A DNA stretch of 64,000 nt from Pseudoalteromonas umbrosa (lineage in GTDB: Bacteria > Pseudomonadota > Gammaproteobacteria > Enterobacterales > Alteromonadaceae), in assembly GCF_030125375.1 (NCBI RefSeq), contig NZ_JASJUU010000001.1, positions 1,500,971 to 1,564,970 of the forward strand. Direction: 5' to 3'. Position 1 is the first letter of the stretch. Every line of letters starts with the position of its first letter. Shown one piece after another: positions 44,502 to 54,323 of this stretch. The position numbers and the translations under genes are program-made. The notes under the pieces are model-generated. The model saw only the letters and a program-made list of their open reading frames with translations. It was not told the origin of the DNA and ran no database searches.

Positions 44502-45113
44502 ATGACAATTGAAAGTTATCTTGCTTTATTTAGTGCCATGTTTATCGTAGGGATCATTCCTGGGCCCGCTGTATTTGCTATTACCACCGCATCGATGACT
44601 GGTGGCTTTCAACGTGGTGCTGCTATGACATTAGGCCTCATCTTAGCTGATTATTTTTTTATACTCTTGGCAGTATCAGGGCTGGCTTTTATCGCAGAGT
44701 CTATGGGCAGTACCTTTGCGATAATAAAATACCTATGTGCCGCTTATTTAATCTGGATGGGTATTAAGCTGTTTAGAGCAGCACCTTCTATCGATATGCA
44801 AACGCCACCAGCAACCAAACATCATATTGATATATTGGCAGGTTTCTTATTAACCATGAGTAATCCAAAAGCCATTATATTTTACGTCGCACTGTTTCCT
44901 GCCTTTGTTGACTTTCATACTATTACAATAGCTGACATATTTGGGATTTTTATCTGTGCCACTTTAGCGTTTGGTTCGGTCAATTTAGGATATTCATACC
45001 TCAGTGCAAAAGCCAAAAAGTTTGTTTCTACATCAAAGAGAATGAGTATTTTTAATAAACTCGCAGGCAGTTTATTATCAGCCTCCGGAGTGGCCGTGGC
45101 TGTGAGAACATAA
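44502..45113 (+). CDS. LysE/RhtB family amino-acid exporter
   Basis: The 203-residue inner membrane protein has six predicted hydrophobic segments. The family motif GIIPGPAVFAITTASMTGGF follows the first helix, and LTMSNPKAIIFYVALFPAFV lies mid-protein. The family exports amino acids and analogues. The ribosome site GGAG lies before the ATG. The TauE gene follows after 38 bp, so the two may be co-transcribed. Confidence 0.9.
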   Translation: MTIESYLALFSAMFIVGIIPGPAVFAITTASMTGGFQRGAAMTLGLILADYFFILLAVSGLAFIAESMGSTFAIIKYLCAAYLIWMGIKLFRAAPSIDMQTPPATKHHIDILAGFLLTMSNPKAIIFYVALFPAFVDFHTITIADIFGIFICATLAFGSVNLGYSYLSAKAKKFVSTSKRMSIFNKLAGSLLSASGVAVAVRT

Positions 45114-45151
45114 CAATCTAGTACAGACTTCACTTTCAAGGAAAGATAAAT

Positions 45152-45862
45152 ATGGAACTATTGCTTGGGCTAGTTGCATTTATAACGTCACTGATTGCAG
45201 CCATAGTTGGATTTGGCGGTGGCATGTTACTAATTGCTATTCTGCCATTATTTTTAAATCCAGCACTGGTGATCCCCATACATGGACTCACTCAAATTAC
45301 CAGTAATGCATCACGGGCACTGTTTTCTCTTTCTAATGTCAAATGGTCCCTCCTCCCCGCTTTTTTTGTTGGATCGATTATCGGCACCCTCCTTTTTGGT
45401 GTCGTTTTATATAACATGCCAACAACCTATATTCCGGTAGCAATTGGCCTGTATATCTTATTAAATCTTTGGTACTCACCTTTTTCGAATTTTATTAAGC
45501 GTTTTGAGAACTTTTATATCATTGGCGCCTTACAAACCGGGCTGGGATTAATTGTGGGTGCCACAGGGCCATTATCTTTGACAGTACTTACCAAACAGCT
45601 TCAATCCAAAGACCAAGTTGTAGCCACCAGTGCAGTATTCATGACACTCAGCCATTTAGCAAAAATCCCGGTGTTTTTGTTAGTCTCCTCTGAGCTGTTA
45701 CAAAGTGGCCCTATTATTATTACTATGATGTGCGGTGCAATTTTGGGTTCATATATTGGCACTAAGCTGCGTTTATCCGCAAACAACACACAACTCATTA
45801 ATTTAATTAAAGTGTTACTCAGCGCTCTGGCAGTTAACATGCTGCTATCTGTAATTCCGTAA
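45152..45862 (+). CDS. TauE/SafE family sulfite or organosulfur exporter
   Basis: This 236-residue membrane protein has about eight hydrophobic segments and the family start VAFITSLIAAIVGFGGGMLL, plus a second-half GLIVGATGPL repeat. Substrates in the family include sulfite and sulfoacetate. The stop codon lies inside the first units of an 8-bp tandem repeat, so expansion or contraction of that repeat could alter the last residues. Confidence 0.88.
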   Translation: MELLLGLVAFITSLIAAIVGFGGGMLLIAILPLFLNPALVIPIHGLTQITSNASRALFSLSNVKWSLLPAFFVGSIIGTLLFGVVLYNMPTTYIPVAIGLYILLNLWYSPFSNFIKRFENFYIIGALQTGLGLIVGATGPLSLTVLTKQLQSKDQVVATSAVFMTLSHLAKIPVFLLVSSELLQSGPIIITMMCGAILGSYIGTKLRLSANNTQLINLIKVLLSALAVNMLLSVIP

Positions 45863-46013
45863 TTCTGTAATTCTGTAACTCTGTAACTCTGTAACTCTGT
45901 AACTCTGTAACTCTGTAACTCTGTAACTCTGTAACTCTGTAACTCTGTAACTCTGTAACTCTATAACTCTGTAACTCTGTAACTCTGTAACTCTGTAACT
46001 CTGTAACTCTGTA
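45849..46013. repeat. 8-bp tandem repeat (about 20 copies)
   Basis: The unit CTCTGTAA is repeated about twenty times, with variants at the left end (CTGTAATT, CCGTAATT). It begins within the last codons of the TauE gene. On the minus strand it creates a spurious frame of ELQSYRVT repeats that I do not treat as a gene. Confidence 0.95.
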
Positions 46014-46157
46014 ACCATTTAACAACTAAAAAACATACCGTAAAGCGGTTTTTTACCTATATCAAACACAATACTAATGTCCCAAGCAATCAACTCCACA
46101 CTCCGTCCATATTCTTAGCATATAATAAAATAGATTTAGATAAGATAGAGAAACGAC

Positions 46158-48059
46158 ATGCGCTTGATCCCATATGCTCTTTTGAGCTTAGCCACTTTAA
46201 CTGGGTGTCAATTCAGCGAAAATGACACGCCTGAAGTTACAGTAGTAACACCAGCTCCTGAAGTACAAAGTAACTTGGAAATCACTGAGATATCAACTGG
46301 GCCGCTAGATATGTTAGCACCAAGTGATACTGTTAAAACTTATTACACGGTAGATGTAACGGGTTTTGATAATATTGACGTTGAAGTCCATTTTTACCTA
46401 ATGCACTCCGATGAGCTAGATTCACAAAGTGAGCAAGAAGCTGCAATTGAAGACATTCAACAAATCGCTGTTGTTGAATTAGCAGGGCTTTCTGCTGGTA
46501 CTAGCGAGCACGAAATTGAACTGACATTGCCAAATTCTTTAGAAGGCGGTAACTACCACATCTTGGCTCAAATTGATCCAAATGACCTACACGTGGAAGA
46601 CATTGAAGAAGATAACCACCCTTCTGTTGATCACGATCCTCATTTAGAAGGCAACTTCCCACATGCTGACATTGTCGTTCGCCAGCAAGAAGGTCATGAT
46701 TATAAATTACTTGGCGCTGAATTTGGTCAAGCGGCGCTAATTTTGGACACGCCGGACGTCGACAATGGTGCAAGTGACCACCACTCTGATCTTATTGGTT
46801 ACTTTGAAGCTGACTATGAAGGCACAAACTTAGGCCTTTCGCATATTAAAGCAGAAGTCATGGTTGCTGGTAACTGGGTTGAAACACACTTTTGGGATGC
46901 AACAGCGGGCCAATATACAGACACACTTGCACATGAATTCAGAGCTGAATTACATGATGAGCATATTGGTTTTGACATCGCATTAGAGCCTGAATTAATC
47001 AAAAGCCTACATGAAAACTACGACGCGAATGCACAAAATAACCTTGAGCTGCGTTTTACCCTCATTGATGCGGCCCAAGATGCTGAAACTAACACTGATA
47101 ACAATCAGGTGTTAACCTCTATCCCGTTCTACTTTTTTGAGCAAGAAGCTGCAACCGAAGAGCCTGCTAGCCGATCTTCAAGACAAGCTAGGTTTACTGA
47201 GCAAGCCATCGTGCCAGCTTCCGTTGGTTTGGCCAATATCAACTTCCAAAGTGAATTTGATAAGTCATACGGTGACAAATCTAAGTTCAGTGTTGGCGTA
47301 GACTTACAAGGTCAATTATTTATCGTACCGACGGGCGATCCAGGTGGTCGTATTACCGGTGAAGGTACCGTTGAAGCGTACTTCTTCAAAGCGAAAAATA
47401 CCTTATTCAGTATTTCTTATAATGGCAGTGCTTACATCAGTGGTCTAAATACAGGCTATGAGTCTGAAATGATCATCTTCAACAATGTTGTTTTTGAAGA
47501 TGAAAAGTTTACTGCTAAATATGAGAAGTCATGGGAAAAGAAATGGGAAGAAGATAAAACGCTTGCCCAAGCCACATTTACTGTAGGCCCAATTCCTATC
47601 AAGGTGGAAGCAGGTGTTACAGGTAACCTAGGCTTTGAACTTACCGTTGGCTACAATGCAGAGCTATACGCTGAAGGCGACCTATTCCATGTTGACTTTG
47701 GTGCCTTTGGCCGTGGTGGTGTGAACCTACTGGTTGCTTCAGCTGGAGTACAAGCGATTTTAACATTGATCGATAATACGTTTGCCATGGAGTCAAATGC
47801 AGGCTTTGCACTGCTCACCAACAACAACACAAATCCACATATCTACTACGGTATTGAATTGAAAAATGACCTTGATGTAATTTCAGGTAAATTTGGTTTA
47901 TATGCGGAAACCTATGGTGTTAAATGGTGTAAAAAGTGGGGGATCCCTTACCCTTGTGGTAAGAAAACATCTCGCTATGATCTTTGGTTATATCAAACCA
48001 ATAGTGTATTTGATAAATCTTGGACAATTTACTCCAAAGAAGGTGAAATCGATCTATGA
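46158..48059 (+). CDS. large lipoprotein with CARDB-like repeats
   Basis: The 633-residue protein has a lipoprotein signal (LATLTGC lipobox, Cys17). Residues about 40-330 contain two Ig/CARDB-like repeats, each ending in an acidic E-x-N-xDN pattern (VEDIEEDNHPS; AETNTDNNQ). The remainder is a beta-rich region with aromatic strands and a KWCKKWGIPYPCGKK loop containing two Cys. It is likely anchored in the outer membrane, with no family I can name. It overlaps the next gene by four bases (ATGA), so the two proteins probably work together. Confidence 0.78.
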   Translation: MRLIPYALLSLATLTGCQFSENDTPEVTVVTPAPEVQSNLEITEISTGPLDMLAPSDTVKTYYTVDVTGFDNIDVEVHFYLMHSDELDSQSEQEAAIEDIQQIAVVELAGLSAGTSEHEIELTLPNSLEGGNYHILAQIDPNDLHVEDIEEDNHPSVDHDPHLEGNFPHADIVVRQQEGHDYKLLGAEFGQAALILDTPDVDNGASDHHSDLIGYFEADYEGTNLGLSHIKAEVMVAGNWVETHFWDATAGQYTDTLAHEFRAELHDEHIGFDIALEPELIKSLHENYDANAQNNLELRFTLIDAAQDAETNTDNNQVLTSIPFYFFEQEAATEEPASRSSRQARFTEQAIVPASVGLANINFQSEFDKSYGDKSKFSVGVDLQGQLFIVPTGDPGGRITGEGTVEAYFFKAKNTLFSISYNGSAYISGLNTGYESEMIIFNNVVFEDEKFTAKYEKSWEKKWEEDKTLAQATFTVGPIPIKVEAGVTGNLGFELTVGYNAELYAEGDLFHVDFGAFGRGGVNLLVASAGVQAILTLIDNTFAMESNAGFALLTNNNTNPHIYYGIELKNDLDVISGKFGLYAETYGVKWCKKWGIPYPCGKKTSRYDLWLYQTNSVFDKSWTIYSKEGEIDL

Positions 48060-49759
48060 TCACGCTTAATAAAGCGATGCTAGCCAGTGCACTTTGTGCA
48101 CTGGCTGTTTCTAATACAGCCGAGGCAAGCTGTTCAGCACAATACAACTTTGTTATCGATACGCACACCGCATTTAACTACGATCAAGTCAGCCAGCAAG
48201 GGCAACAAACCCATATAAAGCTCAATGGCTTATTGACTATCAAAGCTGCAAAGCACAATGACGAAGACGGATGGTGGGCAATCAAAGCAGATAAAGTGAC
48301 CGCTGGTCAGGGGCAGTTTGCATCAGAGCTGGCAAGCTACACAGTCCCATTTGCATTTAAGTTAGCAAAAAATGGGCTAGTCACAGACTTTTGGTTTCCA
48401 ACCAAACTAGACACTCAGACGCAAGACCAACTTAAAGGCCTAGCCTACTATTTTCAGTTTCAGCGCAGCAATCCAGCTTTAATCAAAAAAGAGCAAGATA
48501 CGCTAGGCCGTTATACCGTGTCTTATCAATTTAAAGATGATGTGATCCACCTGAATAAGCACACTTATGCGCTCCATGATAAAACACAAGCGGCATTGCA
48601 GACGGTAAACGTCGCTTCATCTGGTCATCAAATCACACCTAATGCGTGTTTTTTTGAAACTCGAAAAGGTCAGGAGACGTTGCTTTTTTCTGGTCAATCA
48701 CAAAGCTTAAATTTAAAAACCAAGCAACAATATCAATTGCGACCAACAAGCTCAGCATATCCCTCAGCTCTATTTAGTTTGCCTACGAATTTAGATAGCT
48801 GGCCAAGCACAGAAAAAACTCTCAGTGAAGACGAGCTTGCCCAGCTCAAAAAGTCCTTACAAAGCTTGGTAAGCAAAGGAAATTTAACCGATATTTCAGC
48901 TTACGATTTAGCCAAGCAGCTAAGTCAGTTTGATGCGGTTATTGGCTCACTTGAGACGGTATTTTTACAACAAACACTCTCCGATGAAGCGCAAATGCGC
49001 TTGTTTAATGCTTTAGGTCAGCTTGATAGCGCAAACAGCCAATTACTACTTGGCCATATACTGGTTAACGCAGAGAAAGATCCTTTAATGCAGTTTCGTG
49101 CTCTTCGTGCCTTATCTCAAGGACAAAGCGCGCTGAGCCCTGAACTTAGCACCTTACTGACAGAGCAAATCGAAAGTGGCTTCAATAGCTTAGACTCAGA
49201 AGTGACGAGCAGCTTTTATATGACCATTGGTGCGATGCTCAACAGTCGCACTGCCAATGCCCAGTCTGCTCAGCTACATAATGTATTATCTGAGCAATTG
49301 TCTTTGGTTACCGAAACAAATATCAAATCAGCGCTTATCACCAGTCTTGGTAACAGCCGAGATGAACAACACTTCGAGCAAATCAATAGCTATGTAGAGG
49401 ACTCAAATAAGAGTGTGCAAAGAGCCTCAATTAGAGCGCTCGGCATGATGCAAACTGAGCTAGCGTATACGAGTTTAGAACAGCAACTAGCTAAACCCCA
49501 GCATCAAAATCAAGTCGCCCTGCTAAAAGCGCTATCAAATTATCAACTTGAACCAGCTGCCAGTGATGCTGTGCTTGCAATTGCCGTGAACAACCCAACA
49601 GCTGAGAGCCGTTATGCAGCTATCCAAGCTCTTGCAACACAAGAGCACAAAGACGGTATTAAAGCCACATTACGCACTGCGTTAAAAAAGGAAACGTCTA
49701 AACGAAACTTTAAAGCCATTGTGGAGCTGCTTCACAGTACAAAGCAAAACACACCATAA
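48056..49759 (+). CDS. exported helical-repeat protein resembling a vitellogenin-like lipid-transfer protein
   Basis: The protein has 567 residues with a signal peptide ending AEASC. Residues about 25-230 are beta-rich. Residues about 260-560 form a helical solenoid of HEAT-like repeats, with DPLMQFRALRALSQ and SNKSVQRASIRALGMM as clear examples. The order beta-barrel then superhelix resembles the N-terminal lipid-binding module of vitellogenin and MTP. That resemblance is an architectural inference; a generic HEAT-repeat periplasmic protein is the alternative. It is coupled to the lipoprotein upstream. Confidence 0.75.
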   Translation: MITLNKAMLASALCALAVSNTAEASCSAQYNFVIDTHTAFNYDQVSQQGQQTHIKLNGLLTIKAAKHNDEDGWWAIKADKVTAGQGQFASELASYTVPFAFKLAKNGLVTDFWFPTKLDTQTQDQLKGLAYYFQFQRSNPALIKKEQDTLGRYTVSYQFKDDVIHLNKHTYALHDKTQAALQTVNVASSGHQITPNACFFETRKGQETLLFSGQSQSLNLKTKQQYQLRPTSSAYPSALFSLPTNLDSWPSTEKTLSEDELAQLKKSLQSLVSKGNLTDISAYDLAKQLSQFDAVIGSLETVFLQQTLSDEAQMRLFNALGQLDSANSQLLLGHILVNAEKDPLMQFRALRALSQGQSALSPELSTLLTEQIESGFNSLDSEVTSSFYMTIGAMLNSRTANAQSAQLHNVLSEQLSLVTETNIKSALITSLGNSRDEQHFEQINSYVEDSNKSVQRASIRALGMMQTELAYTSLEQQLAKPQHQNQVALLKALSNYQLEPAASDAVLAIAVNNPTAESRYAAIQALATQEHKDGIKATLRTALKKETSKRNFKAIVELLHSTKQNTP

Positions 49760-49771
49760 ACTTTCAAATAG

Positions 49772-49802
49772 TGGCTTCGTCTAACTAATTGCTAGTCGAA
49801 GC
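49772..49802 (+). terminator. terminator hairpin after the helical-repeat gene
   Basis: An 11-bp stem with one mismatch (GGCTTCGTCTA/TAGTCGAAGCC) lies 12 bp after the stop. There is no strong U tract. Confidence 0.6.
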
Positions 49803-49865
49803 CATAACTCAATGTCATTTCAACGCTTCGCACTAAGCTAACTTAAATCTACTTAGGACCCGCCA

Positions 49866-50228
49866 ATGACATTCCACTGCCCCATCCCGATCATTCGTAG
49901 CTTTGATAAGCAAGTCGCACACGCTTTTTATATCGAGTTTTTAGGGTTTAAAATAGACTGGCAACATCAATATCAAGCTGACTTACCCATGTATATGCAA
50001 ATATCAAAAGATACCTGCATACTTCATTTGTCAGAGCATTATGGCGATGCCTCTCCCGGGATGAGTATCAGAATTGGCTGTGATGATCTTAAGCCTTATC
50101 ACACCCAGCTAATTGAAAAACAGTTTAAGCATGCTAGGCCCGATATTATCGAACAACCATGGGGACTTGAAATGGCCATATCTGATCCATTCGGTAATAA
50201 GCTGATTTTTTTCCAAAGTGCCGAGTAG
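49866..50228 (+). CDS. glyoxalase/bleomycin-resistance superfamily protein
   Basis: The 120-residue protein of the vicinal oxygen chelate fold has PIIRSFD, FYIEFLGFKIDWQ, and a closing WGLEMAISDPFGNKLIFFQ that is typical of the bleomycin-resistance-like group. It may bind drugs or be a small lyase or dioxygenase; the substrate is unknown. It is monocistronic, ending in a terminator hairpin. Confidence 0.88.
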   Translation: MTFHCPIPIIRSFDKQVAHAFYIEFLGFKIDWQHQYQADLPMYMQISKDTCILHLSEHYGDASPGMSIRIGCDDLKPYHTQLIEKQFKHARPDIIEQPWGLEMAISDPFGNKLIFFQSAE

Positions 50229-50250
50229 AAGGTGAATGAGGTCACCTTCT
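50227..50250. terminator. bidirectional terminator
   Basis: A perfect 9-bp stem (AGAAGGTGA/TCACCTTCT) overlaps the stop codon of the glyoxalase gene and lies 20 bp from the stop of the convergent gene at 50270. It probably serves both. Confidence 0.75.
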
Positions 50251-50269
50251 AAAAGCGAGGACCCCATGT

Positions 50270-51628
50270 CTAATCTTTCATTTGTTCTATCGCGACAATC
50301 TCAGAACGGTTCATTGTTAACTTATAACGCTCTAGCTGAGTGTCCTCACCTGATTTAAAGCGCATAACTAGGTTGATTTGATATCGGCGCTCCACCGAGT
50401 TTTTCGACACTTTATGCCCTTCGAGGCTGTAAAGCTTACCTGCTCCCTTTTTCAGATAGCGCGCAAAAGAGCTCATATTAAAGGTGATCCTTTGCTGAAC
50501 TTCCTCATACCCCGGTAAAAACTCGTCAATCTGAACCTGATTTTTACAGCTAAAATGCAATAAATTTGCTTCCTGACGATTTTGCCTACCGCGCTTTTTC
50601 AGCAGCTTATCCACATCATCTGGTATATCTTTCTTTTTAATATGCTCCAGCCAAATGGTTTGCGTACAGACGGTTTCATCATTGACTGAGTTTTTAAATT
50701 TGTTGCGCCACTTAGGTCTACCTTTTTGTACCTTGCGCCATGCCCATTGAGTCAAATCATCTTTAAAGGTTTCTCTCAAACCATAAATGACTCCCAAAAG
50801 CGCGATAAGCGCTATCGTGATCTCTTCAAAATTTGACCTTGCATTCAGTACCAAATACATGACAAATGCCATGATCACCGCAGTCACCGCACCACGAGCA
50901 AGACGCTTTAGGTTAGCACCCAAGTTGGTCGTTTCTTTATTAAATACCACGCCATATTCTATGAGCCTTTCCAATAAGCGCATCTTGTTAGTGATTCGAT
51001 TTGGGTCGTCCAACGTCACTTGTGAGTTATAGCTTTGCTTTTCTCGATAAAGATTTTCTTGTTTGCAAAAGTCTATTACCTCGCCCCGCTCTTTACTAAA
51101 ATCACTTGATTTAGGGCCGCGAGCTAACAACTTTAAAAAAGCTTGCTCTGTGTGCCAACTTAAATAATTATCAGCATTTTGAAAGTAAGATTTAAGCCTG
51201 TTATCCGGTGGCGTGTAACGTCTTAACTTCACCAAGAGCTTCGCACTTTGTTCAACTAGTTCGATAGCTGCGGGATAAAACTCTTCTGCTTGCTTAAGCT
51301 TTAAAGTCTGCTTTACATCAGCATCTAGCGCAATGCGAATTTGATAGCAAAATAGATTGAGGTTGACCCGATAATCGCTTTTTTGCCCCTTACTTTGGCT
51401 AATAAAACGACTTCGAACAAGTGGAAGATGTAATTGCTCAGAATAGTAGGCACTATGACACTTGATATTGGCATTGAAGTAATCGACTTCATTTAGCGTG
51501 TTCGCATTGATCCCCATGTCAATTGGAATGGAAAAATATAGATCAAGCTGGTTTGTCTCTTTTGGCAGGAGCTGATAGTTGATTTTAAATGATAGGCTTT
51601 CGTCTTGGCTTAGTTTTGCTTTGCTCAC
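50270..51628 (-). CDS. hypothetical membrane protein
   Basis: This protein of about 452 residues has two hydrophobic segments close together near residues 250-290 (AVIMAFVMYLVL; ITIALIALLGVIYGL), so both long termini face the same side. It is rich in basic residues, and no domain is recognised. I prefer the GTG at 51628 (VSKAKLSQ), about 12 bases after AGGAGG. The frame also opens at a GTG at 51673. Related proteins are usually annotated only as hypothetical. Confidence 0.72.
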   Translation of the reverse strand: MSKAKLSQDESLSFKINYQLLPKETNQLDLYFSIPIDMGINANTLNEVDYFNANIKCHSAYYSEQLHLPLVRSRFISQSKGQKSDYRVNLNLFCYQIRIALDADVKQTLKLKQAEEFYPAAIELVEQSAKLLVKLRRYTPPDNRLKSYFQNADNYLSWHTEQAFLKLLARGPKSSDFSKERGEVIDFCKQENLYREKQSYNSQVTLDDPNRITNKMRLLERLIEYGVVFNKETTNLGANLKRLARGAVTAVIMAFVMYLVLNARSNFEEITIALIALLGVIYGLRETFKDDLTQWAWRKVQKGRPKWRNKFKNSVNDETVCTQTIWLEHIKKKDIPDDVDKLLKKRGRQNRQEANLLHFSCKNQVQIDEFLPGYEEVQQRITFNMSSFARYLKKGAGKLYSLEGHKVSKNSVERRYQINLVMRFKSGEDTQLERYKLTMNRSEIVAIEQMKD

Positions 51629-51789
51629 TCGAATAATTTCCCTCCTATTTATAACACCGAGTAAGTATAACACAAATCCTTTTCTTACATTGGTTTAAGC
51701 TACTAAAAACTCAAGTATCAAGACAAAATTTCATTATGAATAGATTGCCAATATAAGGATAATAAAGTTTTTGATTAATAGGAATTAAC

Positions 51790-52155
51790 ATGTCAGACAT
51801 ACAAAATGAGACACTTGAAAAGTTTATTGAGCGCGTAACACATCAAGGAGAATCAGTTGAATTTGAACACACCATCCAAGTCATAGATAAGTTATATGAA
51901 TTCACACCTTGCGAATTTAAAAATGGCGAGCAAAATAATGAAGCAGGTACAAATTTGGGGTCATGTAAAATTCTCGCTTTTGCAAAACAACATGAATTAT
52001 CAGAGCAAGCCACCCTGCACTGCTTTGGGCAATACTACCGTCATGACGTACTACAACACCCAAATGGCGATGACCATGGCAATATCAGAAACTTTATTAA
52101 ATATGGCTGGAACGGGGTGTCGTTCAAAGCTAGCCCTCTCAAGGCTCGAGCTTAG
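51790..52155 (+). CDS. HopJ type III effector family protein
   Basis: The 121-residue protein shows the HopJ family pattern: FIERV, the YEFTPCEFKNGEQNNEAGTN segment followed by GSCKILAFA, LHCFGQYYR and DHGNIRNF. Despite the name, these are common in free-living gammaproteobacteria without type III secretion, and their role is unknown. The AGGA ribosome site is good. It precedes the TIGR03643 gene on the same strand. Confidence 0.9.
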   Translation: MSDIQNETLEKFIERVTHQGESVEFEHTIQVIDKLYEFTPCEFKNGEQNNEAGTNLGSCKILAFAKQHELSEQATLHCFGQYYRHDVLQHPNGDDHGNIRNFIKYGWNGVSFKASPLKARA

Positions 52156-52243
52156 TTCAATAAAATAAAGATTTTCAAGCAAAAGAACTGATCGGTTTAC
52201 TAGCCAATACGTAGAGTTTTAAAACTCAATTTTTGGTAGCAAA

Positions 52244-52489
52244 ATGGATCAAGTAGATACATCTAGAATTATAGAGATGGCTTGGGAAGACAGAACCCCT
52301 TTTGAGGCTATACATAGGTTGTATGGCCTTAATGAAAAAGCCGTTATTAAATTAATGCGCGGTCAACTCAAAGCCAGTAGTTTCAGACTCTGGAGAGAGC
52401 GAGTTTCAGGTAGAAAAACCAAACATCAAAAACTACGCTCACCTGATATCAGCCGAGGTTACTGTCCGACTCAGTACAAGCACCGATAA
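52244..52489 (+). CDS. TIGR03643/DUF2805 family protein
   Basis: This 81-residue basic protein begins with IIEMAWEDRTPFEAI and contains an LMR-x-FRLWRERVSGR-type helix-turn-helix-like segment. The family is widespread in marine bacteria and has no known function. It may bind nucleic acid. Confidence 0.85.
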   Translation: MDQVDTSRIIEMAWEDRTPFEAIHRLYGLNEKAVIKLMRGQLKASSFRLWRERVSGRKTKHQKLRSPDISRGYCPTQYKHR

Positions 52490-52874
52490 AGCAACCTGAA
52501 TAATAGACGAAGACTGTGTAGCTTAAGACCTTTACTCTATCAGTCTCCAAAAATCAGGTGATATAAATATATAGATAATGACGCGCCTACGACGCAAACA
52601 CCCCAGCTAGCTAAATAAGATATTAAACTGACGACTTTTTTCAAAGTTAGAAAAAACCTAGATAGCTCACGCTATATAGAGTGACTTCGCACTTTTTAGT
52701 TTTAAGGAAAAACACCGTTTTAAACAGAACCAAATGAATGGCTTTAAAAACGGTTACACATTACTGCGATGGATTACATTGTTTGAGCTCTTGGGCTTAC
52801 ATTTACCATTTTACAAATCGAAAGTGTACTTACTGTGTGGTAATAGCACCACACAGTAAAAGCGACTACTGATG
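52490..52874. other. intergenic interval with terminator hairpin
   Basis: This stretch has no gene. Near its right end, 52831-52858 forms a perfect 11-bp stem (TACTGTGTGGT/ACCACACAGTA) that probably terminates the minus-strand protease-locus transcript. A few short frames were not supported. Confidence 0.6.
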
Positions 52875-54323
52875 TTACAGAGATAAATAACCCAATGTAT
52901 TCAGTTGGTCAGCACGGTATTTGAGTGGATCTTGAATCCGGCACATACCCTCTGCTCGCCACATAAATTCAAGAATACCATGTACCCCCCAATAATTACC
53001 CGCATCATTGCAAGTTGTAGGCAATAGCTTGTCTTTTAAAAGCTCAGGGGCAAAGCCAACCTGAAAAGTTTCATTGTATAGCTTAGCTTGCTCGTTTATT
53101 GCATATGATACCGCAACTGGTGTAGACCAAGACGATGATAGCAATGCCCAATCCGCAGCATACTGCATACCAAATACATCTGAAGTCATTTTCGGCGTGC
53201 TATTTTGATTAAAGAAATTAGTTCGGCCATAGCCAAAGTTTACGTACATGTCTATGTGATCATGCCCTGAAAACTCGTTACTAAAGTCTTTAAACACTAT
53301 TTGCCATCCACTTTCACCTGTCGGCGATATATCTGTGTCTACATTCTCTGACGTATAAGGCTGCACACGGATACGATTAGGGTATTTAATCACATCTAGC
53401 GCATCATCTCTGCTATCAGCATTGATAACAGCCGCCTGAAAACCAAGCACCCCAGGGGCTTCAAACATTGCATCATAATATGGCTTCATAGCCAAGAGCA
53501 TATTGCCTGCAGCATAGTTGGACAGATAACCTGAGCACTCATTTCTCTGCCATGCTTGCTTAACATGATAACGATTATAACCTCCAGAGAAATTAATATA
53601 CTCAACACCATATTGCTCAATAACATCTTGTGTTAGAGAGTCCGCAGCAGTTTGCATGTATGACTTAAAAGTTTGACTGTCTTTATTACACACGGCTTCT
53701 TTATGCTGAAGGTAAGGTAGGAATGTTGCTGTATCAATAACAACAAATTCAGCATTCGGGTTATGTTGAGTTAAATACCCAAGTACTTTAGAGCCATGGC
53801 TAAAATGAGGCTCTTGCGTGATATGGTCTTGCGTATCACTCGGTGCGGCACTGCCATATGCAACCGCTAAATTTCTTAACCATGCAGAAGGTAAAAATGC
53901 TGGCGCTTGACTCTCAGGATCTTTAAAGGTGTCTAATTCTGTCAGTAGCTTTTGTCCAAGTTTAGAAATAGCCACTTCAGGGTCACCTTCAACAAACGTA
54001 TTTGTTTGCGGATCAAATTCCAAATGCGCTTTAATGCGACTGCGGTATCTTAACACAGTATGCAAGTCCATCGCTGAATCGAGTACTAAAATTGTCTGCC
54101 TTGGATCTGTACGGTTTTGATCAAATGCACCATCACTAAACTTAACAATGCTGGTTTCACACATTGCATGAGGCGCTTCGCCTGCACACTGAATGTTTTC
54201 ACTTTGGATCCAAGCGACAGTATCTTCAACATACTGATCGCTAGCAGCTTTTAACGGATGTGCCTGAGCGGACATTGCTACAGCACTTGCGACTACGCTA
54301 AGTGCGATTGATAGTTTACCCAT
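52875..54323 (-). CDS. divergent secreted subtilase (S8-like)
   Basis: The 482-residue protein has a signal peptide ending AQAHP. It keeps degenerate versions of all three subtilase motifs: ILVLDSAMD for the Asp box, HFSHGSKVLGYL for the His box and SSSWSTPVAVSYA for the Ser box, with YINFSGG as the oxyanion-region strand. It contains about eight cysteines. The motifs differ strongly from the active enzyme at 55989, so it may be an unusual protease or an inactive partner. It overlaps the upstream anchored-protein gene by eight bases and lies in the same minus-strand locus. Confidence 0.75.
   Translation of the reverse strand: MGKLSIALSVVASAVAMSAQAHPLKAASDQYVEDTVAWIQSENIQCAGEAPHAMCETSIVKFSDGAFDQNRTDPRQTILVLDSAMDLHTVLRYRSRIKAHLEFDPQTNTFVEGDPEVAISKLGQKLLTELDTFKDPESQAPAFLPSAWLRNLAVAYGSAAPSDTQDHITQEPHFSHGSKVLGYLTQHNPNAEFVVIDTATFLPYLQHKEAVCNKDSQTFKSYMQTAADSLTQDVIEQYGVEYINFSGGYNRYHVKQAWQRNECSGYLSNYAAGNMLLAMKPYYDAMFEAPGVLGFQAAVINADSRDDALDVIKYPNRIRVQPYTSENVDTDISPTGESGWQIVFKDFSNEFSGHDHIDMYVNFGYGRTNFFNQNSTPKMTSDVFGMQYAADWALLSSSWSTPVAVSYAINEQAKLYNETFQVGFAPELLKDKLLPTTCNDAGNYWGVHGILEFMWRAEGMCRIQDPLKYRADQLNTLGYLSL

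Noticed and set aside
45834..46025. Minus-strand frame encoding ELQSYRVT repeats
   Set aside because: It arises from translation of an 8-bp microsatellite and has no start context or similarity.
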